Below, one piece after another: positions 30,897 to 42,300 of a stretch of DNA of 64,000 bases. The notes under the pieces were generated by a model, which was given only the letters and a program-made list of their open reading frames with translations, had not been told where the DNA came from and searched no databases. A program made the translations under genes and the position numbers. This stretch comes from Melampsora larici-populina 98AG31. Taxonomy: Eukaryota > Basidiomycota > Pucciniomycetes > Pucciniales > Melampsoraceae. Where the stretch lies: contig NW_006768804.1 in the NCBI RefSeq assembly GCF_000204055.1, forward strand, positions 541,166 to 605,165, given 5' to 3'. Each line of letters starts with the position of its first letter. Positions within the stretch are counted from its first letter, which is position 1.

Positions 30897-31876
30897 TTAT
30901 TCTGCGTCTTCGTCCATTCGATCTTCTCGAAATCGTGGTCCCTGTGTTCAAGAGGTGACAGAATATATCAAGTGTCGAATCAAAAGGATGGAATCAATTA
31001 AAAAATCTTTTTAGTCTGCCTTGGCTGTTGAATATCTCAAAACTTACTCTTTCTCCCATTCCATCCGGAACATCTCGGTTTCCACCAACATCATGATCAT
31101 CACGATAAACAGCATCTTGTTGAAGTTGTCTTTCTCTCTCTTCTTGCCGTTGTTTCAGATGCCCCCATCCACCACGCCCTACATCATAATCTTCTCGATA
31201 TTCGTCTCTGACCTGTAGTACGTAGAAACATAGATGAAGTAAGAATCTAAATTGACTGACGTGATGTCAAAGATTGTTTTTTACCTGACCACCACTTTTG
31301 CCTCTACCATACTGTCTTCCGTCTTTGTAGCCTGGATCAAGGTCAGCTCGGATTATCCTTTCATCGAGCTTAGTGCCAGAGATGTAACGTAAGCAGCCAA
31401 GTGCCTCAATCGGTTCATAATATCTAGTAGAACCAAGGGCAGAAAAATTGATTAGTTGAATGAAAAGATAAAAATCAACCAAAGTTTTTCTTGAACGTTT
31501 TTGTTCGGCGCTGCTGACTCAACAAAACAAAATCCGCAAGGTGTTTTTGAATTTCGATCTAAACCCATGATGATTCGTTTGATCGGAGCAATCTTAGAGA
31601 AAAGTTCAAAGATTTGCTCTTCAGTTGTAAAGAAGGATAGATTTCCAACATAGACCGTTGATGATTTGGATAATTCGGATTGTTGCTCGGTATATGATAA
31701 TGACGAACGAGAGTCACGATAAGACGAGTAGGAGTCTAAGTTTTGGCAAACCTGATGATCGTAAAGAAAAGATTCGGGCGCGCAAATCATCAAATATATG
31801 TTTTTAGTCAATTTTTTGTTCTACTTGATGAGCCCAGCTCGAGTTGGACAAACGAAGGGTGTCTCACGTGAGCCAT
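30897..31876 (-). CDS. CBP20: Nuclear cap-binding protein subunit 2 (CBP20)
   Basis: Five exons in consistent phase, 31876-31868, 31751-31519, 31423-31285, 31212-31048 and 30941-30897, give 196 aa. With CBP80 it binds the m7G cap of nascent RNA in the nucleus. One RRM is present: RNP2 is [10 protein letters not shown] and RNP1 is [10 protein letters not shown]. The two cap-stacking tyrosines expected of the family are represented by Tyr in the N-terminal LDSYSSYRD and STVYVGN motifs. The RRM is followed by the signature [17 protein letters not shown]. The first exon holds only MAH, and the last codes for an acidic end (RMDEDAE). The gene is about 4 kb from the SLM1-like gene on the same strand and shows no damage. 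Confidence 0.93.
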
Positions 31877-32129
31877 TGAAAATCGATCTGGATTGTGATA
31901 CTTGGGTTCGCCGTTATGTTACCCAGTTGGCACCGATATGAGAGTAATTTCTTCGCGCGGAGAGGTGACGGCTCCAAGATATGCCGCGCGTAGAGTGGCC
32001 TTGACCCAACGAGAGAACGAGCAATTCGCCAAACTACCCAAGTTCCAACCCTGGCGGCGTGTGTTGTAGATAGTATCACATCTTTGTGACATCTACTAGG
32101 TGATAGATGTCACAAGCTTTGTGCGACGG
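31877..32129. promoter_or_regulatory. Upstream region of CBP20
   Basis: About 250 bp between the CBP20 start and a MITE (32130). It holds a direct repeat AGATGTCACA (32086-32113). No clear TATA box. Promoter role is inferred from position only. Confidence 0.35.
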
Positions 32130-32335
32130 CACCATCAACATATTTACCTCGGATTTTGTAATCCGAGGTATCCTCGGATGCAAAACCTCGGACAGAAGCT
32201 TCCCGAGGTTTTGATCCGAGGTAATTCTCAGGGCAAAAAAATACCTCGGGCAAATACCTCGGACAAGGTTTGTCCGAGGATTTGCCTCCGATGATGCCTC
32301 GGATTTCTCAACCCAAGGCATCTATGTTGGCAGTG
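32130..32335. mobile_element. MITE, CCTCGG-rich hairpin family, copy 2
   Basis: Inverted-orientation copy of the element at 3337-3542: ends CACCATCAACATA and TATGTTGGCAGTG, with the same CCTCGG/CCGAGG hairpin. It sits 250 bp upstream of CBP20, so it may affect that promoter. Confidence 0.82.
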
Positions 32336-32892
32336 CGGCCAGAACATGAGGAATTTTGCCTACATTTTGCCATTTCCCCACCATGGTAAATGTGACATAT
32401 GGCCCTGGTCACGCCAGAGACAACACCCTTTCTAACCATCGAAAGAAAGAACAATCATCTCGGAAGGGAATTTGATCCTGAGAACACATATGATCATATC
32501 CACCATATCAGATCTCAATGACCTGTTGGATCCCCTTCTTGTACGACAATATCGGCCTTTCTCTCGAATCTCGAATCCTTGATCACAAAACTTATTTGAA
32601 GTCAGCTGTAAACCCATGAGCTGTCCCAGCAAGCGCTTCAAGACCATTTCAATGGTACTTCAGAGGACATCATTTGTGCTGATGGAATCACAAATGTTTG
32701 GTAGTTCAAAAGGAGACATTTGGGTTGAGATACTAATTGGCAGAAATAAGGATAGATTGGATGTAACAGGTATGGTTGTTTGTCTGACAGGAGATACATG
32801 GAAAGACTTAAATCACATGATTTTGGATCATAAAATAATAAGGGAGTATATAGATCTGGTGGATACAAACATCTGAACAGATGGTCAAGTAG
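32336..32892. other. Intergenic DNA
   Basis: Between a MITE and the stop codon of the secreted-protein gene at 32893. Short open frames only (for example 32616-32876, +) and no known domain. It likely contains the 3' UTR of the minus-strand gene. Confidence 0.35.
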
Positions 32893-35828
32893 TTAAAAAA
32901 CTGGGCGCCTCTTTTCTTCAGACATTTTCTTGAAAACCAAGGCCTGAATTCTAGCTCTTTGAAAAATCATTCTTTCATACAAATCTTCAGCTCTGTGCTT
33001 GAAGAAAGCAAACATGATGTCAAATACTATATTGTTCCTGTTAAACATGTATCCAGTGGTTAGTGTTATAGTTTTATACAGCTTTACATATTGATTAACA
33101 CTTTCTTTCCCATTAATCTCTTGGTATGTTTTGGGATTACTTGCTCTATGAAAGCCTCTCAAATGAAGTAAAGCAGTGAGATACTCAAATGATTGTGTTT
33201 GAAGGGCCCTGCATGTATGTTCTGGAATCTTCAGATCTTCAGCTGTCAAACCCACAGCTCTCCAAAGATCAAGATATAAATGTAAAACTTTCTTGGAGGT
33301 GAATGAACCTTCTGGACCAAATAGATTGAGTGAAGACTTCATATTCCCATTCATTAACTTTTGAATTTCCAAATCTTTTTCAGCTTTAAGCCACCAAGTT
33401 GATCCTTCCTCGTTTTTATTTAGGGACAACCTCTTGTCATGACAAAAGGGGAAATTTCTAGGTGGATCCTGAATCTCAATTGCCTTGTGATATTCATGCA
33501 GGTGCATATCTGTGAAGGGTATCAACGTATCAGAGAATTCCAAGGCATTTTGAAGCATCATGGAAATAGGAGCATACTTGGTTCAGATTTTACACCTCTC
33601 TCATCAATCTGAGTATGTTCAGGTGAATAGGGCTGTGGTGGAATAAAAGATTTGTGTTGATCATGATTTCCGAGTCTAAATATGCTACTTTTACTGATGC
33701 TTGATCTATCCTCAAATTCACCATGTTCTGGTGCCATTTGGAAGACCGGTGTTTGATCTTTGGGATATGTTTGTTCATCTTGCATGGTAGAGGAGCTGAT
33801 TGGGATGTGAGAAGGAAACCTTATCTCAATTTTTTCCCTGCAATCAAATTGATTGGTGTTACTTGAGGGCAGCTTGTCCTTGTTCAAAATCTCTGATTGT
33901 AACTTTTTTTGGTACAAATGATTATTTTGGAGAAGATTGTTAGAGCTACAGGATGAGGCTTCATTGTCTGAGCTGTCAGATGGCATAGCCATATTCCAGA
34001 TGGATGATGGGGTTGGAGTTCTTGAGCTGGCTGATTTAGATGAATAGGTAAGACTAGAAATGTGATGTGGCATTCTGATGAAGTTATCTTGGCTCTCCTC
34101 AATTGACTTGTGAGACAAAGAATTGGGTGGTGGATATTGATTTTGATTTACTCCTAAGGCACAGTGTTCCAAAGGCAAGAGTTGATTAAAACTCTCTGTA
34201 AGATCAGAGTTCTGGTTGGAGAGACAGCTGCTCTGAATCTCTCCAGAACTACTATAGATCAATTTGCTTCTGGATTTGTCTTGTTGCCCCTCCAATTGAA
34301 TGTCATGAATACCATTCAGCTCAATTCCTTCTGATTTATTTACAATATAATGATCACTTTGTCTGAGACTCTTCTCCGACCTATGAGGATGGATCTGCAA
34401 TGGAGTAGATTCCTGTTTGTAGCCAAGAAGAAGTGAGGGTTCTGGTGGAACCAGTCTGTTTTCAACAATTGATTTCTGATGCAGTGGAAGTTTATGTTGT
34501 TCTGATGCATAAGTTTGACTGAAACCAGGATATATGTGGTTGTGCAGCTGAATAAAAAGAAAGATAAGAGTTAGAGAAAAATCCTCCAGGAGCTATGGTC
34601 CCTTTCCTATAATGAGAGGAATTAACAGAGTAAAATCAAGTTACCTTGTACTGGGGGTATTCCTTTGGATCTGGATCTGGGTTGATCCAATGCGGTCTGT
34701 GGTTACAATTGTAAGAATCCCCCAAAACACCAAAATCCTTGACATTCCCCTCATACAGAGACCCCCCTAAGCTCCAATCATCCCTGAAGAATTCTAACTC
34801 TGCCTGGAGTGCTTCCTCATCCAGAACAGAAGTATAATTTGGAATTGAACCCACAACTCTAGGATCACCTTGGAGATCAGATGGAGGGCCTGTAAATGTG
34901 TCCCAAAAGGTTGCATCTCATTCAATATTGCAAACTAAAGCAAAAGGAAACTGTCTCTGTCACAAACAATGTGGTTCAATCAATCCCAAATTTACTTCCA
35001 GGGTTTCCGCATTCCATGGAGATACTTCTGCAAATTTTCCAAAATCTCCATGAGGAGAGATCTCTCCACTTGTCCTTACTGAGTTACTTGATTGACCTGT
35101 TGATGTATTCAAATAAACAATAGCATTTAGTATTTCCCTTTCAATTGCCACCAAATTCAAATTTGGAAAATGTTGCTATCCTCACCCCAACTTGCTTGAA
35201 GATGTCTGGTTTCTTTGAAGGTTTGGAACATAAATATGTATTTTACATGCAAGAAAAAATCACAGACTTAGCATATGTCAAATTATTGTGTCACATCAAA
35301 CTGTCTTTACAAACCATTTTCATGAAAAGATCTGCCTGAGAGATCATTGTCCAGTGAGGTTTGATCAAGCTTTCTCTTAAACTTATTGCCTGCTTGAACA
35401 TGGTGTTGAAAACTATTGCTTGATCCTACATAAATCAAATCATTGGGTTCTGGAGGAAGCCCACCAGATGCAGGAAGAATTTGCAAGTTGTATGCTGTAT
35501 GGTGGAATTATTTTTTTGAGTCACTTTCAAAAGTATCTCATGATTCAAAACACATCCACTCACCATTATCTGTTGAAGTCATTGCACATTGATTTTTATT
35601 GAATGATGAAGCTGTCCTGCCATATTTGTGAATTTGATCAACCTTGTCTCCCTGCTCAAAAGATTCTGGTGGTCTATGAATGGCTTGTGTTTGTAGTGTT
35701 TGTTCAGAGACACAGGAAGAGAATGGATTGTCTGAGACTAAGTGATGAATAGAGCCACATTTCACTATCTGTTTACTAAGAGGAAAACTTATCAAGATTG
35801 AAATCAAGAAATGTGAGCAAAGTTTCAT
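32893..35828 (-). CDS. Large predicted secreted protein (804 aa), possible effector
   Basis: Seven exons fit together in phase: 35828-35564, 35494-35315, 35212-35186, 35096-34968, 34889-34645, 34547-33596, 33509-32893. The start MKLCSHFLISILISFPLSKQ is a good signal peptide with likely cleavage near residue 20-24. The middle (residues about 285-600) is Ser/Gln/His-rich and low in complexity. The last 200 residues look folded: WWLKAEKDLEIQKLMNGNMK, NLFGPEGSFTSKK, AVGLTAEDLKIPEH and a basic helix FAFFKHRAEDLYERM. No catalytic motif or known family was recognised, and no transmembrane segment was seen after the signal peptide. A decayed paralogue lies upstream (36655 onward, 45240-45760). The mini-exon (27 nt) and two GTTTGT donors are the weakest parts. 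Rust secreted proteins are often effectors, but nothing here proves that. Confidence 0.68.
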
Positions 35829-36654
35829 TTTCCTACTAGGACATCAAAAGATGAGGGATAATATTCAGGGACCAAAATTTAAGCTGGGGTGTAAATCACC
35901 GACTGATTTTGTTGCTCAATTTGGATTGGAGACATGTGTGAAGTTTAGTATATCCATCTGATGTCAATTTACTTGTAATCCTCCTTGTACAGTGAGCCAC
36001 TCTGTAACAACAAGGTATGATCAATGAAGTCCTTCATTGGACTGCAGAAGAGTCCAATTATCCCCAATTTTAATCTACAGAGGGCGTATTGTGAATGTAC
36101 TACTACTTCTTATATTGAAAATATCTTCTTGTACAAAATGGGTATAATTGTTTCAATAATCTTAGTGAAACACAATTATAATGACCGATCACAATAGAGA
36201 AAATGATGAAGCTGATCAATGTTTGAAAATTTCAATATAATCATTCCAAAAGATCAAACTTCTTTTGAAACAGTGCATAATTTGAATGTGGTCCTAATCT
36301 CTGTGACATTCAATCCTTGCATGCAGATTGGTTTATGTTACAATCAATGATTGAATCTGAGCAGTTTGAAACACTGTAGATGAGAAGATAGAAAGCAATT
36401 GGTTTCAAGTGTTCATTCTTACAGCTAGAAGACTTCTGAATTCTATGTACTGGAGACAACTCGGCTTCATTCCAAAACTCAGATAGCTATCAAAGAATAT
36501 CTTACTTCTCCCAAAATTTCACATTGCAGCACTCTTCACCAGTTTAAGAAATGGAAAGCTCTGATGGTTATTTTTTCATGAAAAGCTGTTTGATAATCCA
36601 AATCCTGTGGATCTGATTCCTGATACAAATACAGTGAGGTAGTCAAGAGAGCCT
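35829..36654. other. Spacer between gene and its broken paralogue
   Basis: AT-rich DNA upstream of the secreted-protein gene; it should hold that gene's promoter. A TATAATGACCGATCAC stretch near 36177 is the only notable word. No ORF of note. Confidence 0.35.
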
Positions 36655-37320
36655 CTTTTCTTCACACATTTTCCTGAACACTGCCATCTGAAGTCTACGT
36701 TTTTGAACAGATATTATTCCATGCAATTCATTTGCTCTGTGCTTGAATAAAGCAAACATTAGGTCAAATACTGTACCATTCCTGAGAAATATTTATATTG
36801 TGGTCAGTTTGATATTTTTGTAGAGCTTTTATATTTTGTGGGGTTACCAGCGTTATGAAAGTCTTTTTCATATGGGTTATTAGGTGAGAAACTCTAATGA
36901 ATATATATGAAGTGCATGTGTATGTTCTTGTATCTTGAACTCTTCAGCTGTCAATCCAACAGCTCTGTCAAGATCAGATATAGTTTTGAAACTTTCTTGA
37001 AGGAAAAAGACCCCTCTGGACCAAATTGATTGCTCAAAGATTCCATATTCCCTCTCATGACTTTCTGAAAAACCAAGTCTACTTCAGCTTGGCACCACCA
37101 AATCAATTTCACATCAGTTTGATTGGGAGGTATCCTCTTTTCAGGTAAAATGGGATAATTTACAAGTGGATTATGAGGCTGGATCACCTTACAATATTCA
37201 TACAGGTCTCTTCAAGCTACACAAGCATATCAGAAAAAAACAAGTAACTTTGTGTCTTCATGAGAATGGGGGCATATCAGATTTTGAACCCTCAGTGAAA
37301 TTTGAGCAGGCTCATTGAAA
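36655..37320 (-). pseudogene. Paralogue of the secreted protein, 3' part (broken)
   Basis: Matches exon 7 of the 804-aa gene: WWCQAEVDLVFQKVMRGNME, NQFGPEGSFSFKK, and near 36700-36790 TVFDLMFALFKHRANEL and RKMCEEKR. After KLYLILT the frame shifts, and a stretch equal to about 80 residues is deleted or altered, so it cannot code for a full C-terminus. The segment before 37320 aligns with the intron 6 region of the intact gene. Its 5' exon is found at 45240-45760, on the far side of the copia insertion. Confidence 0.75.
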
Positions 37321-37491
37321 AATTGTTTTTGTAGAGCTGCTTCTTTTGTTTTATGAAGATTTACATGTTTTAAATGTCTACTGTTGATGTGGCTTGCTCT
37401 GCACTAAATACTACAATGGTTTGATGCTTCTTGGTGGCCTGATGTTTCCACAGCTGGGCCATGATTTTTTTGCCTATTTCCTATAGTGGAG

Positions 37492-37521
37492 TAAGGGTTA
37501 GGGTTAGGGTTAGGGTTAGGG
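37492..37521 (+). repeat. Interstitial telomere-type repeat (TTAGGG)
   Basis: One TAAGGG and four perfect TTAGGG units in a row inside non-repetitive DNA, followed by GTTTCCC. TTAGGG is the telomere repeat of most basidiomycetes. Its position within the decayed paralogue region suggests a repaired break or a captured telomere piece. Confidence 0.85.
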
Positions 37522-37684
37522 TTTCCCAGATGTGCCCTGTGATCTGTCATCTTGTTGATGGATCTGGGAAGAAACCAATTCTCAAGACCATTGCTTCAAT
37601 CAATGGTTAAGGCTCCTTACATTGCTTACGTAGAGGCAGAGCTTACCACAGCAAAGAGCAAGAAAAAAAACTGAGAAGAATTGC

Positions 37685-37771
37685 TGTACAAGTCTATTTG
37701 GAAAAGATACAACACATCAGTCGGGTCCAACAGAGTAAATGTGTTGTAGCTTTTCCAAATAGACTTGTACA
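37685..37771. mobile_element. 87-bp hairpin MITE
   Basis: TGTACAAGTCTATTTGGAAA at the left is perfectly inverted at the right end, and the match continues through TACAACACAT with one change, leaving a loop of about 20 bp. Too short to code; the parent is unknown. Confidence 0.7.
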
Positions 37772-38402
37772 TAGATGTACTTTTTGTGTCTCAAAAATCT
37801 TCATTGTTTTAAAAAAATACAACTTTTTGTTGTCATGAAAGATGAAAAAATGGTGCTTTTGAATGTTAAAGGGACTTGTAAGGGATTTCTTGATAATTTC
37901 ATTAAAAGACATTTTGAATGTTGCCAACAAAATAGGTATTCTTGGCCTCCTAGACCCTCAGAGTCAAAATCAGGTATGAAGGACCAAAATTTTTAGGGGG
38001 TTTTGTTGGTATGCTCCATAGGAGCTGTCCAGGGTCCTGATTTGCTATCAAATATGTCTCTCATCCAAGCTGACTTGGACGCTGAGCACCTGGCTGGAAG
38101 ATTGCACTTGCACAGCCCATCCCACCTGCTGATTGGCTGGTACATCATGTTACACCAATGTGAGAATGCTGCGCATGTGTAGAATGGGTGACAAGTTACA
38201 ACCATGGGGCATGCCCTGAACCAAATCAATGAAAAAAATGATGTAAAACAACTACTTGCGGTCATCCTAGATCTATACGTTTTGACTTCTGACATGATAC
38301 TAGTCCCAATCTGGAAGGATGCTTGGAAATTCTGGGGTAAGATTGAATGAGAGGACGTGATCAAAGCTGATCAAGGATGTCAAGGGGTGTGCAGGCTATA
38401 TT
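37772..38402. other. Unassigned DNA beside copia-2
   Basis: Between the hairpin MITE and the left LTR of copia-2. An open frame at 37993-38364 (minus) has no recognisable domain. It continues beyond copia-2 at 44846. Confidence 0.3.
38398..38402. repeat. Left 5-bp target duplication of copia-2
   Basis: ATATT before the left LTR; identical ATATT follows the right LTR at 44846-44850. Confidence 0.9.
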
Positions 38403-39292
38403 TGTTGTGGTAAAAGATGCATTATTGGTCAAGTACATCACGTAGTTATCTGGATTAGAAGGTTAAGGAGGTAGTGTAGGATTCAAGGTATTTCATTTCA
38501 AAGTAGTGGTATGGTTTCAGGATTTGGTAGCTGGTCGAGTACAATTAGAAATCCCAAAGAAGGCAGTTCTTCTAATTCACATTCAGAGTCACGTTTAAAA
38601 CATTTCCTAATTCGTAGCTTTTTATATTACACTGTTTTGTGTGCGTGTTTTGTATTCCTCTTTGGGATTAGTTGTTAAAAACTTTTGTAGCCAGGTTTTC
38701 CCTCTTATACCCTGTCTCTCTCGAGCTCTGGTTTCCTCCCTCACCGTGTGGAAACTGAAGCTCGAGAGTAAGTCTTTTTCTCTTACTACTAATGTGTGTG
38801 TCTTACTCTGGCGCGTTACTCATTCTCTACGATAGTCTTCCTACCACTTTCTTTTCATCCTGCTATTCGCAGGTGAGGCGTCGAACCTTCCGCCCTTCTT
38901 TCCTACCTTACGAGTTCACATAGAACTCAAACTACCTGTTCTGTCCAGGTGATTACTCATTTCTCTTGTCTATCTTAAACTAGTCTTTTTCTTTCTTTAT
39001 TTTTGCTTGATGTGTGTGAATGAATTACGACCGTGTGGAAACTGAAGCTCGAGATCTTCCTACCACTTTCTTTTCATCCTGCTATTCGCAGGTGAGGCGT
39101 CGAACCTTCCGCCCTTCTTTCCTACCTTACGAGTTCACATAGAACTCAAACTACCTGTTCTGTCCAGGTGAGGCGTCGAACCTTCCGCCCTTCTTTCCTA
39201 CCTTACGAGTTCACATAGAACTCAAACTACCTGTTCTGTCCAGGTACATCCCATCTTTGGCGTAGACATTCAGTCCGCCTGAACTCGTTTCA
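38403..39292 (+). repeat. 5' LTR of copia-2
   Basis: The second half is built from duplicated blocks. GTGTGGAAACTGAAGCTCGAG occurs at about 38748 and 39032; a block with CTGCTATTCGCAG occurs twice (38830-38870 and 39055-39091); a 79-bp block from GTGAGGCGTCGAACC to CTGTTCTGTCCAG occurs three times (38871-38949, 39092-39169, 39170-39243). Block borders are CAG/GT. Confidence 0.93.
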
Positions 39293-39310
39293 TGGTAGCG
39301 AGAGTTTAAG
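39293..39310 (+). promoter_or_regulatory. Primer binding site of copia-2
   Basis: TGGTAGCGAGAGTTTAAG starts directly after the LTR. The initial TGG pairs with a tRNA CCA end, and TGGTAGC resembles initiator tRNA-Met sites, but the following bases leave the tRNA uncertain. Confidence 0.65.
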
Positions 39311-39355
39311 ATCCGACACCGAACTCAGTCAACCTTTGCTTGAAATCGCAATTGC

Positions 39356-42300
39356 ATGTCATCGCCCGATCCTAGCCTTACTGATTCAGAAGACACCGAT
39401 ACCTACTCAGATTCAGTCTCAGAAGCAGCCTCCGATTCACGTACCGAGAAACCTGAAGAGCAATCAAAATCTCAGATCACCGTCCCACCTATGGCTGATA
39501 AAGAGGAGTCCAAAGTCTTTGGAACTCCTTTGCAGCAGTTTGTGCAGAAGCTCAACTCGGCCATCGCCAAGTACGACGTGGATACTAAACTTACCGACGG
39601 TAATTTTCCCCAGTGGTCACTTGAAATTCGACAGGTCCTAAAGGTTCTCGATTACGACAAGTACCTTATCAAGAATGATTACAAGTACCCTGGATTATCT
39701 GACGATCAACATCTCAAGGTGAAACTGGTTGTTTCGATTTGGATGATGGGTCTTATGGACCCGCCTAACAAGATTCGATGCCAGACTATGCTGAAACTCC
39801 GAGCCTGCAAGGACGACGATGACGATGATGAAATCAACAATGATGACTCCGACGAAGACGACGACATCGCGTATGAACCGGCCATGATTTGGACTCACCT
39901 TAAGAATCATCATCAAAAGATCTCTGAGGCAGGTTTACAAACCATTGAAGATGCCATCAATGATATGAAAATTCTACCCGGAGACTCTTTCAAGGTTCAC
40001 TGCGACAAGTTCAACAATCTCATAGCTGATTATGTCAAGTACAGGGGTAAAATCTCTTCTTCCAGAGCTGCTCGAAAGCTTATCAAAACCGTGAAAACAA
40101 GAATCAACGATAACGTATCTGAGAACATCTATGCCCACGTCTCGCCTTTGACTCGTGAGGGAGTTGTACAATATCTCATCGACTACGAGGCTCGTAACGG
40201 AGGTTTCTCCACACCCGCTCTCATAGAGGCCAGTCAAGCTAGTTTTTCTACCGCGGCTGCGTACTCAGGGGGTGGAAATCATCGCGATCGACGCAACAGG
40301 CCTAAGTGTTCCGAGAACAACTGCATCTCCACAACTCACTCTGCCGACAAATGCTTTGCAAAACCTCAAAACAAAGCTGCTCGTGACAAATGGATCGCTC
40401 AGATGGAAGCGAAGAGAAATGGAACCCAAAATTACAGATCTCAACCCTCTGCCCAATCCTCGAATGTCTCTGGTCTTCGTCAACTTACTCTGCCAACTGC
40501 CAACGTTTCGATTGCTTCGGACAATCCTTTTGCTTCTCTTCATGTATATCTAGATGAAACCAATCTTGACAGCATTACTGCATCGGTATCGGTCGACTCC
40601 CTTTTTGAATCATCTCATACTGTATTTGACGAGGAAACACCGGCGGCCAATGTAGTCAGTGAAAGCGGAGGCCAGTGGGCTCTTTATGATACAGGGGCTA
40701 GTCATCACATGTTCAAATCCAACGCTCTGTTCTCCGACGACTCTCTCAACAAGGTCGAGGACTCATCAAAGAGACTGAAACTTGCTGGTGGTGAGGTGTC
40801 TCTAGCTGTACATTCCACTGGAACTGTGAAGCTCAAATCGGGTTCTGGCAAGATGTTTGAATTAAATAACAGTCTCTATGTTCCGGATCTGTCTCAAAAC
40901 TTACTTGCTGGAGGGGCCATGCTTCGAAAAGGTGTCCAAATCTTGATTCACCCAAATGACGCCAATTGTTTCTCTCTCGTTCTCAAAGGAGAAGCACTAT
41001 TCAACGGAGTGTTTGCCTCAAACAACTTGATGTATGTTGCCCTCGAACCGGTGAGTCTCAATTTGGACTCTACTGCTCACTCGACAACTGCTGAAGATTT
41101 AACTCGTTTGCAACACCGGCGTTTAGGGCACTTAAACTGCAGGTACCTGAAAACCATGGGTGTTAGTGATAGCGTAGAAGGATTGACAAAGGACATTATT
41201 CAACTTGATTTTTGTGATACTTGCTCTATGTCTAAAAATCATAAGATCCCTCATTCATCCACTAGACCAAGAGCATCTCGACATCTAGAGAATGTGCATG
41301 TAGATCTCAGTGGTATCATCAGAACTAAAGGATTAAAGAATGAAATGTACTATGCGCTATTCTGTGATGACTTTTCCTCATACCGTCACATCTACTTCAT
41401 GAAAAGCAAATCGAAAGAAGAAGTGTATGAAGTGTTCATGACATACATTGCTCTTGCGGAGAGACAGACCTGCAAGATGCTCAAACAATTCACCCTTGAC
41501 AGAGGAGGAGAATTTGTGAACGAACTTCTCGGCACTGAACTTAAGAAGCATGGTATCACTCTTCATCTTACCGCTGCTCACTCACCTGAAGAGAACGGAG
41601 TTTCCGAACGAGGCAATAGAACTATTAGCACTAAAGCCAGATCCATCATGCTAGAATCTCACACTCCTCTCAGGTTCTGGGTTCAGGCGTGCAACACCGC
41701 CGTATTCCTAACAAATCGGACAATCACTGCCGCCCTTGAGAACAACAGAACTCCGTTTGAGGCCTGGCACTTTCGGAAACCTTCAGTTGATCATCTTAGG
41801 GTGTTCGGATGCCTGTCATACTCTCTTATTCGCAAGGAAGTTAGGGGATCTAAGTTTAATCCTGTGAGCTCACGGGGTGTTTTGATGGGGTTCGAGGAAG
41901 ATAACTTCAACTATCACATCTTTGACATCAACTCCCAAAAGATTAACATTACTCATAATGCAACTTTCAACGAAGAAGTCTTTCCGTTTCAGAATATCAT
42001 ATCCAACAACTCTCCAGACACCAAACTGATCTCTGACAAATCCACTGTCAACACACGTTTCTTTGATGATGACAGTGAAGATGAAACAGAAGTGACCTCT
42101 GAATTGCCTTCGACTTCGACCCCAGCGGCGCCCTCTCTACCTGCATGCCCAGACCCTGTCATCACTCCTGCTGTCACGATTCCGAATGATCCAAAAGATT
42201 CACTCAGACGGTCTGGCAGGACAAAAGGGACGATCAAATACTCAGCTGTAGCTGTATGTGATGGACTCATTGATTCACTCATAACAGCTGCCTGGGAATC

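Noticed and set aside
33050..33110. An extra intron in the last exon of the secreted-protein gene (CTAAC branch-like word, AACAG acceptor)
   Set aside because: The best donor gives a 50-nt intron that breaks the frame, while reading through keeps it open. The pseudogene hints at an intron here, so RNA data could reverse this.
37993..38364. A 123-codon minus-strand gene beside copia-2
   Set aside because: No known domain, and it lies in a fragment split by a transposon; composition gives no support.
38641..38835. Short ORF repeated in both LTRs of copia-2
   Set aside because: It is present in both LTRs only because they are identical, crosses splice-like repeat borders and shows no protein features.
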